A stretch of 27,168 nt of DNA from Candidatus Helarchaeota archaeon (GTDB lineage Archaea > Asgardarchaeota > Lokiarchaeia > Helarchaeales > HEL-GB-A), in assembly GCA_016840125.1 (NCBI GenBank), contig JAEOSY010000206.1, positions 1-27,168 on the forward strand, written 5' to 3'. This document shows positions 1 to 8,265 of this stretch, piece by piece; the first letter of the stretch is position 1, and every line of letters starts with the position of its first letter. Below the pieces are notes generated by a model, which was not told where the DNA came from, made no database searches, and saw only the letters and a list, made by a program, of their open reading frames with translations. The position numbers and the translations under genes are program-made.

Positions 1-369
1 AATAGGGACTAGGATTATGTTTGCATTAACTAAAATAGCTAATTTTGCGGATTCAGTAAGTGCAGCTCCCAGAAATTGAAAAAGATACCCTCCAACATTT
101 AAAGCGGTTAACAAATAAACGACCCCTCGTTTAAAATAAAATAACTGCGTTTTGAGTATTTTCATATTGATAGCAAAAAAAACGATAAGAGATGATACGA
201 AGGCAAAGAATAATCGAAAAAAGAGGCTGATAGCAAACCCAGCATTACCATATAAAAGTTGTAGCTGATCTACCGTGGAATCTATTAGTAAGAACGATGT
301 TCCCCACGTAACGGCAGCTATGGTTAGATAAAGTACTCCCCGTTTAGAGGAGGAGTCAGATGCGGACAT
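1..369 (-). CDS. EamA/DMT-family permease, N-terminal fragment (runs off the left edge)
   Basis: This is an open frame of 123 codons from an ATG at 369 to the window edge, with no stop. The protein starts MSASDSSSKRG and then has a hydrophobic helix carrying the TWGTSFLL segment, typical of the first helix of EamA (drug/metabolite transporter) proteins, which usually have WG near the start. Three further hydrophobic stretches follow. A full member would have about 10 membrane helices and 280-300 residues, so roughly 40% is visible. It is the last visible gene of the minus-strand operon that begins with the acylase at 4820, only 17 bases after the MFS gene. Its substrate cannot be read from the sequence. 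The family call rests on topology and the WG motif only. Confidence 0.68.
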   Translation of the reverse strand, partial: MSASDSSSKRGVLYLTIAAVTWGTSFLLIDSTVDQLQLLYGNAGFAISLFFRLFFAFVSSLIVFFAINMKILKTQLFYFKRGVVYLLTALNVGGYLFQFLGAALTESAKLAILVNANIILVPI

Positions 370-386
370 TTTTTATATAAGGGTCC

Positions 387-1721
387 TTAACGTTCCTTGA
401 CTTCTTCATATTTTACTCGTCGTAGGAATAGCCAGCTGATAAGTAGGGAGATTCCCATAATTACAATCATGAGTCCATAAGCAAAGTCGCTTCCGCTTTC
501 ATTACCAAGCCAAAAGCCACCAACGTCAAATGAGAATATATAGCGAAGTAGACCAGCGAGTTGAGAGGCAAATGGGAATGGTATAACGACTAAAAAGAAG
601 AAAACACCGGTATAAGTTGCTTCTTTACCTGCGGGTGTAACATCCATTAAGATAGCGTTCTGTAAACTCAAGATGGTGACTACGACAAATAGAATGATAA
701 TAATTGCAACATATAGTTGAATAATGAGAGAGATTGGCGATCCTTGATTTGTAAGAAAGATCATGGGGGGGAACGTAATCGCACCAATTAAGAGAGCCCA
801 GCTAAAGAACTTCCGTTTTCCCCATCTTTTAGAGGCATAACCACAGAACCAAAATATTATTAGTGCAATTGGAAGAAGACTTATGATGATTATCCACCAA
901 TCAATTGGTATTTGGAAAAGGCGGGGAGTAAAATCAATCGTTGCAACAGGATCCGTCTTCCAATCAATAAAAGGTTTCAAAATAAACATCACCATTGAAT
1001 AGGCAAATCCAGCAAATAATGCAGAAAGTGCATAATTTTTAAAATCCTTATTTTTAAAGGTCTCCCTGATTGAATGAAGCACACTAGGATGTTTTTCACC
1101 TTCCTTTTGAGTGCGATTTAATTTTTCTCTTGGACCAAAGAAATAAGAATACAAGACAGTGGCTACGAGGGCCACACCACATATAACCGTAATGAGAATA
1201 TTATCAGCACTAGCATTTTTTGGAGCAAGGGGCATGACAATGGCTCCAGCAACACCAATCAAAGCAAATATACTGAAAGTAATTGTTGTTTTTGCACGGT
1301 CTTCAGGGTCTGTCAGATCTTGATAAAGAGCAAAATAGGATGTGTACATTAATCGATAAGTAACAGTGAAGCAAGTTGCTAGAGCTGAAAGTAGAATAAA
1401 AGCGGCCGCGATTCCCAAGGAGACATAATTGAAACCTAGCAATATTAAAGCTATGGCACCTGGTATAGAAACAAGCATATAAGGGCGTCGCCCCCAGCGA
1501 TGATATGTCTTATCAGATAACCACCCCGCAAAGAGATATGTGAATGCACCTGCTGCAAAAGCTATTGTCACAACTGTGAACGCCAAAAGACCTGCTAATG
1601 ATGAATCAGCTGAAAAAATTGTGTATTCAAAATAACTCTGCAGATTCATTGTAAGGACATTATAGGCTAATGCCAGTCCGATATTTGCAATTGATAAGTT
1701 GATTAATTCTAAACGTTTCAT
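387..1721 (-). CDS. MFS permease (GPH/MFS_2-like sugar or solute symporter)
   Basis: This is a 444-residue polytopic membrane protein with about 12 hydrophobic helices. The loop after helix 2 contains AGWLSDKTYHRWGRRPYM, the DR-type major-facilitator loop with the RWGRR signature seen in glycoside-pentoside-hexuronide symporters and related MFS_2 proteins. A charged loop near the middle (EKLNRTQKEGEKH) separates the two six-helix halves. A second RWGKRKFF loop in the C-terminal half mirrors the first, as expected of the internal duplication. I chose the ATG at 1721; a TTG one codon upstream (1724) would add one residue. The gene lies 16 bases after the four-TM gene and is co-directional with the upstream acylase. 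It may import acylase products, but the substrate is unknown. Confidence 0.82.
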   Translation of the reverse strand: MKRLELINLSIANIGLALAYNVLTMNLQSYFEYTIFSADSSLAGLLAFTVVTIAFAAGAFTYLFAGWLSDKTYHRWGRRPYMLVSIPGAIALILLGFNYVSLGIAAAFILLSALATCFTVTYRLMYTSYFALYQDLTDPEDRAKTTITFSIFALIGVAGAIVMPLAPKNASADNILITVICGVALVATVLYSYFFGPREKLNRTQKEGEKHPSVLHSIRETFKNKDFKNYALSALFAGFAYSMVMFILKPFIDWKTDPVATIDFTPRLFQIPIDWWIIIISLLPIALIIFWFCGYASKRWGKRKFFSWALLIGAITFPPMIFLTNQGSPISLIIQLYVAIIIILFVVVTILSLQNAILMDVTPAGKEATYTGVFFFLVVIPFPFASQLAGLLRYIFSFDVGGFWLGNESGSDFAYGLMIVIMGISLLISWLFLRRVKYEEVKER

Positions 1722-1737
1722 CAAGAAACCCCAACAA

Positions 1738-2232
1738 TTATTCTTTTAGTAGTTTAGAATCTTTCAATTTTAATTCTTTTTCACTCGATTCCGGCGGATA
1801 AATTATTTTCGCGATAAAAGTCCCATTAAGAGCCCCCAAACTGCCCAGAAGACCACCGATGACAACTGTGATTATGATAAGGAGTTCGGGCGTTAAGGCA
1901 AATCCGAGAATGGAAGAAAGAAGTGAACTAATGAGAACGGTGAATTCACCTAAAGGACCAATAATATCGAAATAGATGAAAAATCCAGACCAAACGAGAG
2001 CAATACCTACAAACCCTATGAGTAAGCTAGCCAGAGCAGATCTTTTCATTATAAACCCACCAATCCCACCTGCCAGAAGCATGAGGTACCACCATCCCGC
2101 CATCTCAAAGAGAGTTCCAGATATGACAACAAGTACCAAGCCGACGAGATAGCCATGCTTCAATTTTAGAAAATCCAAAACCATGTCCTTGAAGATGTCT
2201 AAGGAATCAAGAAATTTTCGTTTCATACTCAT
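1738..2232 (-). CDS. Small four-TM membrane protein of unknown function
   Basis: This is a 164-residue protein with a basic, amphipathic N-terminus (MSMKRKFLDS), four or so hydrophobic segments (about residues 28-48, 50-62, 68-90 and 95-140) and a charged Lys/Glu-rich C-terminal tail. Gly-rich helices (GGIGGF, GGLLGSLGALNG) resemble those of small integral membrane proteins, but I do not recognise a family. Its ATG overlaps the acylase stop codon by four bases (ATGA at 2229-2232), so the two are very probably translationally coupled. That placement suggests a job tied to the acylase or to the permease behind it. This is a real gene by operon structure; its function is open. Confidence 0.72.
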   Translation of the reverse strand: MSMKRKFLDSLDIFKDMVLDFLKLKHGYLVGLVLVVISGTLFEMAGWWYLMLLAGGIGGFIMKRSALASLLIGFVGIALVWSGFFIYFDIIGPLGEFTVLISSLLSSILGFALTPELLIIITVVIGGLLGSLGALNGTFIAKIIYPPESSEKELKLKDSKLLKE

Positions 2233-4820
2233 GGCTTGAACACCGCCGTTGCCTCAATGTAATCGGTTGGATACGCGTCAAGAGACTGCGGGAAGAGAAT
2301 CGAGTGGTATTGATAATTCTTCCATAATTCGAAGTTATCGCGATAGTGTGGGGAGAGGGGATTTCCAGATTGCCCGCCTGGATAGCTTAAGTATCCGACA
2401 TATGTATCGTTCTGCGCGAGATGACTGAAGTCAATGATCATCCGCATGCTCGGTCCCGAATGAACATTGTGACCCCCCGCCACATTAATCGTCCATCCAT
2501 TGCCGTCTGCAGGATATTTCGGGATGTCGAATGCAGGGATCATGCCCCCAAAACCACCAAAGCCAAGGAATTGAATCTCCATTTGGTGAATATTACCCCA
2601 AACCCACTCGTTGATGTCGTTGCCATATCTATTTTCAAGATAAGTGATTGTATCATTCAAGGCGCGAAGCATGATGTCCGAGGCGTTTTCCGTTTGGCTG
2701 GTACGAGTGTCATTGAACCAGATGGAAGTTGCGTTGTAGCAGGTAAGGTATTCTAGAGTACTTAGCTGAGGTTTTCTTTCATTAGGGATTCCAGCATCTA
2801 TATATTCGTCTCTAAATGTCTCATCTATATATTCATTTTGAAATCTATCCCAAATTGTTGGAGCGATTTCAGTGCGATCAGCATAAGTACCGGATAAATT
2901 CCAAGCGGTAAGTATTTCGACGGTTTGATTTAATTGAGGATCCGCGATATTTCCATAATATGTATCAACAGCTGTGAGTATTTCTGGAATTAAAACGCTT
3001 GCAGCTACATCAAAGGTATCTGCTTGAAGGCGCTGCATATCTTCGACCGTGATACTGTGCAGTGGTGCGTTTTTCAAATAGCGATCAATTGCTCGACCAC
3101 GGTACCCTGTTGCTTGCTGCCATGCTAGGTAGTATTTGTCATATTCGGTTGTATTCACCGTCCGTTGATTTGCGGATTGCAAATACATTTGATCAGGATT
3201 AATTTTTTGGGGGATCCATTCAAATGGAATATATCCTGTCCATTCATCCTCATGTGTAGAACCGTTGAGGAGGAGAATGCCTTTAAAATACCCATCAGTA
3301 TCTTTAAGCGAACCAGAGCCATTGCGAACGGGATAACGGGCCGTGGGGAACATTCCTATGTCGCCATGAACGCTTCCAAACACAAAATTAATTCCAGGGG
3401 CGGTATGGTATCGTAAGGCATCCTGAAACATTGTCACGTTACGCGCGTGTGCCATTCCCCAAAAGGCAAATATGATACCGGGATCTGCAGCAAATCCAGA
3501 CCATTTCACCGAAACTGCGCTATTGTTATAAGAAGTATAAATAGGACATAGAAAGTCATCGGCAGGATTGTAGTTATGGCGGGTGTGATTTACTGTCAAT
3601 ATATAATCCGGTTCGTTTTTAACGTGGATTACTTCGGTCAACTGCTCGATTTTTCGCCATTCGGTGTCATTAAAGAGATATTCAGTATCTCCATTTCGGA
3701 GCGTTTCCATGTAATAATCGGTACAGTCAATAGCGGTTATTGTAGCGCCCCAACCAATGAAGTTGTTGGTACCGATTTCACAGAGGGGCGTGCCAGGGAA
3801 CGCAACCCCGTACAACGACTCGCCCGTAACCGTGTTAATAAATTGGAATTCCCACCAAATTGAAGGGAGCATGAGCATTAAATGGGGATCATTACAGAGA
3901 ATGGGATAGCCAGTAGTAGTGAGGGATCCATTGACCACCCAATTATTACTACAACCGCCAAATTGTTCGTACCAAGATTTAAGTTGTCCCGGCTGCGCCA
4001 AAGCTAATCCAGCTAAGAACGCTTTTAATGTCAAGTCCTCCTCTGGTTCGGATGGCCCTTTCACTAGTGGGGTCCCAGTATCGGCGGGAACGGTAAAATT
4101 AGGAATAATTGGCACCTCAAACGGATACGGATCCATTGGTATTAGTTCAAAAAGCGTGTCTTTGCTGAGTCCATCGGCCAACCTTGTAATCTGTAAATCG
4201 TGGGATTGGAAAGAAAGCATATACCCAAAATAGACTACTAAACTGCAGATGTCTGCAGGCTCAAAAGGTTCAGGTTGGATCCCCAAGTAGAGGTATTCCA
4301 TGGGCAAATTGTTAGGGGAAATATCACTGATGTAACGATTTAGCCCATCACAAAAGCGCCACAGAAGAGACCCTAAATAATTTGCGTTAGGATGTGAAGA
4401 GGCTAGTAAATTAGCCCACATTTGCTGCCCTAAGCGTCCAAATCCCATGCGCCGCGATCCAATATCAACATCAAGCCCGTCATCCCCGAGAAACTCGGCC
4501 ACCCGGCCCTGAACAAACCTAAGCATAACATCAATCGAAAACAACCGGTCTTGGGCTTGTAAATAACCAATCGCAAAGGCAAAATCTGCCTCCGAGGCGG
4601 CGAAGATGTGTGGGATACCCATATGATCCCGATAAGATACAACAGTGGATTCTAATGAAGAATCATGGATCTCCATATACTCAGGGTAATAAGCTTGGTT
4701 TGAAGAGTTCCAGATCCCCCCTACAGGCGAAAGTAAAGCACCCAAACCCGTCATAACTAAGGTAACAAGTAAAGTGATAGTTATTCCAGCCGCGATGGCT
4801 TCTTTGATTCTAACATCCAT
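2229..4820 (-). CDS. Penicillin acylase-family Ntn hydrolase, membrane-anchored and extracellular
   Basis: This 863-residue protein is of the usual precursor length for penicillin/acylhomoserine-lactone acylases. Residues 9-30 form a hydrophobic anchor or uncleaved signal. The alpha-chain region has the family features YRDHMGIPHIFA and FAIGYLQAQDRLF (about 63-94). GGCSNNWVVNG at 288-298 matches the self-processing site, with Ser291 expected as the N-terminal nucleophile of the beta chain after autocleavage. DPHL and the MYLQSANQRTV segment (the conserved beta-chain Asn region) follow. Many N-X-S/T sequons (for example NFT, NDT, NHT, NVT, NGS) fit a surface-exposed, glycosylated protein. A segment matching AGGAT precedes the ATG by about eight bases. 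The gene heads a four-gene operon. The family hydrolyses amide bonds of N-acylated compounds; the actual substrate is not visible. Confidence 0.9.
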   Translation of the reverse strand: MDVRIKEAIAAGITITLLVTLVMTGLGALLSPVGGIWNSSNQAYYPEYMEIHDSSLESTVVSYRDHMGIPHIFAASEADFAFAIGYLQAQDRLFSIDVMLRFVQGRVAEFLGDDGLDVDIGSRRMGFGRLGQQMWANLLASSHPNANYLGSLLWRFCDGLNRYISDISPNNLPMEYLYLGIQPEPFEPADICSLVVYFGYMLSFQSHDLQITRLADGLSKDTLFELIPMDPYPFEVPIIPNFTVPADTGTPLVKGPSEPEEDLTLKAFLAGLALAQPGQLKSWYEQFGGCSNNWVVNGSLTTTGYPILCNDPHLMLMLPSIWWEFQFINTVTGESLYGVAFPGTPLCEIGTNNFIGWGATITAIDCTDYYMETLRNGDTEYLFNDTEWRKIEQLTEVIHVKNEPDYILTVNHTRHNYNPADDFLCPIYTSYNNSAVSVKWSGFAADPGIIFAFWGMAHARNVTMFQDALRYHTAPGINFVFGSVHGDIGMFPTARYPVRNGSGSLKDTDGYFKGILLLNGSTHEDEWTGYIPFEWIPQKINPDQMYLQSANQRTVNTTEYDKYYLAWQQATGYRGRAIDRYLKNAPLHSITVEDMQRLQADTFDVAASVLIPEILTAVDTYYGNIADPQLNQTVEILTAWNLSGTYADRTEIAPTIWDRFQNEYIDETFRDEYIDAGIPNERKPQLSTLEYLTCYNATSIWFNDTRTSQTENASDIMLRALNDTITYLENRYGNDINEWVWGNIHQMEIQFLGFGGFGGMIPAFDIPKYPADGNGWTINVAGGHNVHSGPSMRMIIDFSHLAQNDTYVGYLSYPGGQSGNPLSPHYRDNFELWKNYQYHSILFPQSLDAYPTDYIEATAVFKP

Positions 4821-5225
4821 TTAAATCATATCCTTTCATTCAGAAATAATTAAAATTCAAGTTTAAAGCCATTGGATATTAAGTTATACAATAAATAAAA
4901 CAATTGATAATCGAATCTTGAAGAGTTCATATTTATATGTTTGGGAATAAAGGAAGCCGTTTTGACATTATAAAATAGGAGAGAAACCTGAGGGGTATCC
5001 ATTCTTAAATACTTTGTTTCAATGCATAGTTTGATTATGAAATTCGAGTAACAAGCTTCATACAACTCTAGGATACTCTTTTTTTTCTAAAAGTGAATAG
5101 AAAACATTTAATAAAACTTAAGAAAACATTTGTTAGAATTGTATTAAACCTTCTTTCAAGATTCTCTGGATCATTCAAGAAGAGAGAGTTTGATAAAGAA
5201 ATAAGGAGGTATTTATATTCCAGTA
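4821..5225. other. Divergent intergenic region between the acylase operon and the kor operon
   Basis: These 405 AT-rich bases hold no convincing gene. Two short minus-strand open frames (4850-5065 and 5068-5313) have Cys/Phe/Tyr-rich, low-complexity translations and no family resemblance; the second runs into the ferredoxin gene, so both look spurious. A TATA-like stretch on the minus strand at about 4881-4892 could serve the acylase. On the plus strand a GGAGG at 5205-5209 lies 16 bases before the ferredoxin ATG at 5226, which is longer than usual spacing. No hairpin or repeat stands out. Confidence 0.5.
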
Positions 5226-5471
5226 ATGAGTGAAAATGAGGAAAAGCAAAAAGCATTATTCCTCCAGTACAATAGGTGTGGAGGATGCCATATTTGCATC
5301 GAAGTATGTCCAAAGAAATGTTTAGAAAAGAGCACCGAACTAAATACCAAGGTTCAATATCCCCCCAAATTCAAAGATGGAGGGGAATGTTCGTTTTGCC
5401 AATCATGTGAATTGGTCTGCCCGGATTTTTCCATTTACGTGGTTCCTTTAAAGGATATCGTCAAAAAGTGA
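5226..5471 (+). CDS. korD: 2x[4Fe-4S] ferredoxin, delta subunit of 2-oxoacid:ferredoxin oxidoreductase
   Basis: This is an 81-residue dicluster ferredoxin. The first cluster ligands are Cys18, Cys21, Cys24 and Cys28 (CGGCHICIEVCP). The second are Cys55, Cys58, Cys61 and Cys65 (CSFCQSCELVCP). In both, the fourth Cys is followed by Pro. It is the first gene of a four-gene operon, 10 bases before the alpha subunit. It should pass electrons between the TPP/Fe-S core of the enzyme and cytosolic ferredoxin. The ATG at 5226 is assumed; the GGAGG at 5205-5209 is rather far upstream, so a non-ATG start closer to it cannot be excluded. The subunit role is inferred from context; the ferredoxin fold is clear from the motifs. 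Confidence 0.88.
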   Translation: MSENEEKQKALFLQYNRCGGCHICIEVCPKKCLEKSTELNTKVQYPPKFKDGGECSFCQSCELVCPDFSIYVVPLKDIVKK

Positions 5472-5481
5472 ATGTGATTCC

Positions 5482-6687
5482 ATGCCAAAACATATTTATG
5501 ATTATGATGTACCAGCAGGGTCTTACGTTTGGATGGGAAATACGGCAATGGTTGAAGGGGCCTTAGCTGCAGGATGCCGATTCTTTGCAGGATATCCGAT
5601 TACCCCTCAGAATGAGGTACCAGAACGTATGAGCTTGCGCCTACCCCAGGTAGGGGGACGATTTATCCAAATGGAAGATGAGATCGGTTCGATTTCAGCG
5701 GTTGTTGGTGCATCTGTAGGTGGTTTAAAAGCAATGACATCTACGTCGGGTCCAGGTTTTTCCCTGATGCAGGAGACGATGTCATGGGCGGCGTCGATTG
5801 AAGTCCCGATTGTGGTAGGAGAAGTGCAGCGAACGGGACCTGGTGCAGGAATTGTAAGCCTTCCCCATCATAGTGATATAATTCAAGCCAAGTATGGGGG
5901 AAATGGGGAATATCAAGTAATTGCATATGCACCCAGCTCAAGCCAAGAATTATTCGATCTAACTATTGAAGCCTTCAACGCAGCAGAGACTTGGCGAACG
6001 CCTGCGATAGTATTTTCGGATTCCTGGTTAGGCCATATTCACGAGGAAGTTAAGATCCCACCCTTGGATGAACTTAAAAAGCGGAGTATTCCTCGCAAAT
6101 TGGAGACCTTTGATGAGGAGGGAAAACCCCTCCCACGGCAAAAATATATGCCTTTTACAATGCAAAGCAAAAAGACAGGTGAGTATCAGATAACGATCCC
6201 CCCCAATATTACGACGGATTACTTTCCAGAATGGATGCCTGCTGTTACCCACTCCCCGCAGTCCATCGCAACTGAGGACCAGTCAGTTTCAGAGAATATG
6301 GTGAATTGGATTAATAAGAAAATTATTGAGAATGAGGAAAAAATCGTAAAAGTTGAAGAATACTTTACAGATGATGCTGATGTTGCCTTTATTTGCTATG
6401 GATTACCGTTTCGTACTGCACTCCGGTCAGTAAAAATGGCAAGAGCAGAGGGTATCAAAGCGGGTTTATTCAGATTGGTCACAGTGTGGCCTTTTGCACG
6501 AAAGGCGGTAGCCGAATTAAGTCAAAAGGTTAAGAAAATCATTGTACCTGAAATTAATTTAGGGCAAATATTAGTCTGGGTAGAAGCAGCGGTCGAAGAT
6601 GGCACGACGGTAGTACCAGTACCAGCAATTTCCAGATTACATGAACCTAAAGAATTGTTAGATAAGGTTAAGGAGGTTTTAAACTAA
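5482..6687 (+). CDS. korA: 2-oxoacid:ferredoxin oxidoreductase, alpha subunit (KorA-type)
   Basis: This 401-residue protein carries the domain I/II arrangement of 2-oxoacid oxidoreductase alpha subunits. GNTAMVEGALAAGC is at about 19-32, GYPITPQNEVPERM at 37-50, the MEDEIGSISAVVGAS segment at 64-78 and STSGPGFSLM at 87-96. The YPITP and SGPG motifs are hallmarks of the family and contact TPP and substrate at the alpha/beta interface. The C-terminal part (after about residue 300) is the transketolase C-like domain. The alpha-plus-gamma-as-separate-genes layout and the MTGGQ motif in the beta partner favour the 2-oxoglutarate (Kor) type over pyruvate, but a broader 2-oxoacid specificity is possible. 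Its stop overlaps the next ATG by one base (TAATG). Confidence 0.9.
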   Translation: MPKHIYDYDVPAGSYVWMGNTAMVEGALAAGCRFFAGYPITPQNEVPERMSLRLPQVGGRFIQMEDEIGSISAVVGASVGGLKAMTSTSGPGFSLMQETMSWAASIEVPIVVGEVQRTGPGAGIVSLPHHSDIIQAKYGGNGEYQVIAYAPSSSQELFDLTIEAFNAAETWRTPAIVFSDSWLGHIHEEVKIPPLDELKKRSIPRKLETFDEEGKPLPRQKYMPFTMQSKKTGEYQITIPPNITTDYFPEWMPAVTHSPQSIATEDQSVSENMVNWINKKIIENEEKIVKVEEYFTDDADVAFICYGLPFRTALRSVKMARAEGIKAGLFRLVTVWPFARKAVAELSQKVKKIIVPEINLGQILVWVEAAVEDGTTVVPVPAISRLHEPKELLDKVKEVLN

Positions 6688-7550
6688 TGTCATTACCACC
6701 CTACACAGTTGATAACCCGAAGCACCCCTATGAACAGAGTTCCTTCACTGGAAAGAAGTTTGGGTTTGCGTTCCACCTGTTTTGTCGCGGTTGTGGTTAT
6801 GGAGCGATTGGACAACATTTCAACCGAGTCTTTCAGGATGAAAACCTTGATGAGACAAAATATCCCTTTATTGTGGGCGTTGGGTGTTATAGTATTATGC
6901 CCCTCATCCTACCAGGACGAATTTGGATGACGCTCCATGGTCGAACATTAGCCGTGGCGACCGGGATCAAGTTAGCAAATCCAGATGTGAGACCCATTTG
7001 TATCGCTGGAGATGGCGATAATCTAGCCATTGGAACCAACCATTTCGTTCATGCTTGCAGAAGAAACATTGGTATCGCTCAAGTAATGTTACATAATAAT
7101 ACTTATGGTATGACAGGGGGACAAGCAGCACCGACAACATTGGAAGGTATGCGAGGAACTACTGCACCATATGGATTTCTAGAAACAGAGTTTGACCCAG
7201 TAGAATTAGCAATAACTGCGGGTGCCACCTTTGTCGCACGCTGGACAACCGCACATCCAAGACAATTTATTAAGTCGCTCAAAAAAGCAATTAAATGGAA
7301 GGGATTTGCGTTCATTGATATGGTCAGTCAATGTCCTACATACTTCGGGCGTAAAAACGATATGCCAGAGCCGGTCGATGTATTTAACTGGATTAAAGGG
7401 AATTCACTTACAATCGATAAAGCTAAAGGTCTCAATGAAGAGGATTTAAAGGGAAAATTTGTAGTTGGTGAATTCAAGGAATCTGACAGAAGAGAGCTGA
7501 GTGAGAAATACATTGAATTAATAGAGCGGGCGCGGAGGACGAAAAAATGA
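6687..7550 (+). CDS. korB: 2-oxoacid:ferredoxin oxidoreductase, beta subunit, TPP-binding (KorB-type)
   Basis: This is a 287-residue TPP-binding subunit. CRGCGYGAIGQ (Cys33, Cys36) and Cys67 match the Cys ligands of the proximal [4Fe-4S] cluster. The TPP/Mg2+ motif begins GDGDNLAIGTNH (about 108-119) and closes with NNTYGMTGGQ (137-146). An AGGAGG Shine-Dalgarno sequence at 6671-6676, inside the end of korA, supports the ATG at 6687. The gene overlaps korC by four bases (ATGA), so alpha, beta and gamma are made in a coupled way. The enzyme oxidatively decarboxylates a 2-oxoacid to its acyl-CoA while reducing ferredoxin, or runs in reverse for CO2 fixation. MTGGQ is the usual form in 2-oxoglutarate enzymes; this is family knowledge. 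Confidence 0.9.
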   Translation: MSLPPYTVDNPKHPYEQSSFTGKKFGFAFHLFCRGCGYGAIGQHFNRVFQDENLDETKYPFIVGVGCYSIMPLILPGRIWMTLHGRTLAVATGIKLANPDVRPICIAGDGDNLAIGTNHFVHACRRNIGIAQVMLHNNTYGMTGGQAAPTTLEGMRGTTAPYGFLETEFDPVELAITAGATFVARWTTAHPRQFIKSLKKAIKWKGFAFIDMVSQCPTYFGRKNDMPEPVDVFNWIKGNSLTIDKAKGLNEEDLKGKFVVGEFKESDRRELSEKYIELIERARRTKK

Positions 7551-8116
7551 GTCGAACTGAAATAAAGATTGCCGGGTACGGTGGGCAAGGTGTTATTACT
7601 TTGAGTAAAATGATTGCAGCTGCCGCAATCCTCCACCAAGATGGAATAACTGCCACACAAACTGAAGCCTACGGCGCCCAAGCTCGAGGTGGGGCTTGTT
7701 GGGCAGAGGTAGTACTTTCTGATGAAGGTATGATTGATTATCCACGCGCAATCGTTCCCGTTGATGTATTGATGGTGTTCTCTGAAGAGGCTGCTAGAAA
7801 TTATAAAGGTGACGTAAAGAAAGGGGGAGTCGCGATATACGACCCCTTCACTGTTCGAGCAAAACGTTTTAGAGTAAAAGCAACCAGATATGCGGTTCCT
7901 GCCAACCAAATTGCGACTGAAGAATTGAAAATGCCTGTGACTCAAAATTCTATCATGTTTGGGGCGTTTATTGGAATTTCAGGCTTAATCACCGAGGCTT
8001 CCGGTAAAATCTGTGTGGAAAACTTCGTTCCCAAAAAGTTCCTTGACGTCAACCTTAAAGCCTTTGAACGTGGCTTGGAGATTGGTAAAAAATTAAAAAC
8101 CGAATTAGAAGCTTAA
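7547..8116 (+). CDS. korC: 2-oxoacid:ferredoxin oxidoreductase, gamma subunit
   Basis: This 189-residue protein opens with the family's Gly-rich segment (IKIAGYGGQGVITLSKMIA, about 7-25), followed by TQTEAYGAQARGGACWAEVVLS. Both are typical of gamma subunits of pyruvate/2-oxoglutarate/indolepyruvate ferredoxin oxidoreductases, where this domain binds CoA. The start at 7547 overlaps the korB stop by four bases. It is the last gene of the operon and is followed within four bases by a T-rich stretch. With korD, korA and korB it forms a complete four-subunit enzyme. No sign of truncation. Confidence 0.9.
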   Translation: MSRTEIKIAGYGGQGVITLSKMIAAAAILHQDGITATQTEAYGAQARGGACWAEVVLSDEGMIDYPRAIVPVDVLMVFSEEAARNYKGDVKKGGVAIYDPFTVRAKRFRVKATRYAVPANQIATEELKMPVTQNSIMFGAFIGISGLITEASGKICVENFVPKKFLDVNLKAFERGLEIGKKLKTELEA

Positions 8117-8119
8117 CTA

Positions 8120-8134
8120 TTTTTCTTTTTTTTT
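8120..8134 (+). terminator. T-tract terminator after the kor operon
   Basis: Five T, a C and nine T follow immediately behind the korC stop codon. There is no strong hairpin before it. Archaeal RNA polymerase terminates at plain T-tracts, so this is the likely end of the kor transcript. Confidence 0.6.
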
Positions 8135-8199
8135 GGGGGAATCCCACATTTGGCGTAAGTTACGTTTTTATTTTTATTTCTGCTAACATTTTTTAGAGA

Positions 8200-8215
8200 A
8201 AACAATGTATAATTA
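8200..8215 (+). promoter_or_regulatory. Probable promoter of the COG0731-like radical SAM gene
   Basis: TATAATTA at 8208-8215 lies 51-58 bases before the ATG at 8266. It is preceded by AAACAATG. The 13-base block AAACAATGTATAA (8200-8212) recurs exactly at 9569-9581 before the small zinc-ribbon gene. A start of transcription about 25 bases downstream would leave a leader of roughly 30 bases. Confidence 0.5.
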
Positions 8216-8265
8216 ACTGTAATTCTAATTTATTCAGTTTAAACATAAAAGAGTAGGGAAATCCA

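Noticed and set aside
2421..4233. Several plus-strand frames inside the acylase gene
   Set aside because: Shadows of a well-supported 863-residue gene on the other strand.
4850..5313. Two minus-strand open frames of 71 and 81 codons
   Set aside because: Low-complexity, Cys/Phe/Tyr-rich translations; the second overlaps the ferredoxin gene; no ribosome binding site or family resemblance.
7328..7945. 205-codon minus-strand frame across korB and korC
   Set aside because: Lies opposite two strongly conserved enzyme genes and has no recognisable domain.
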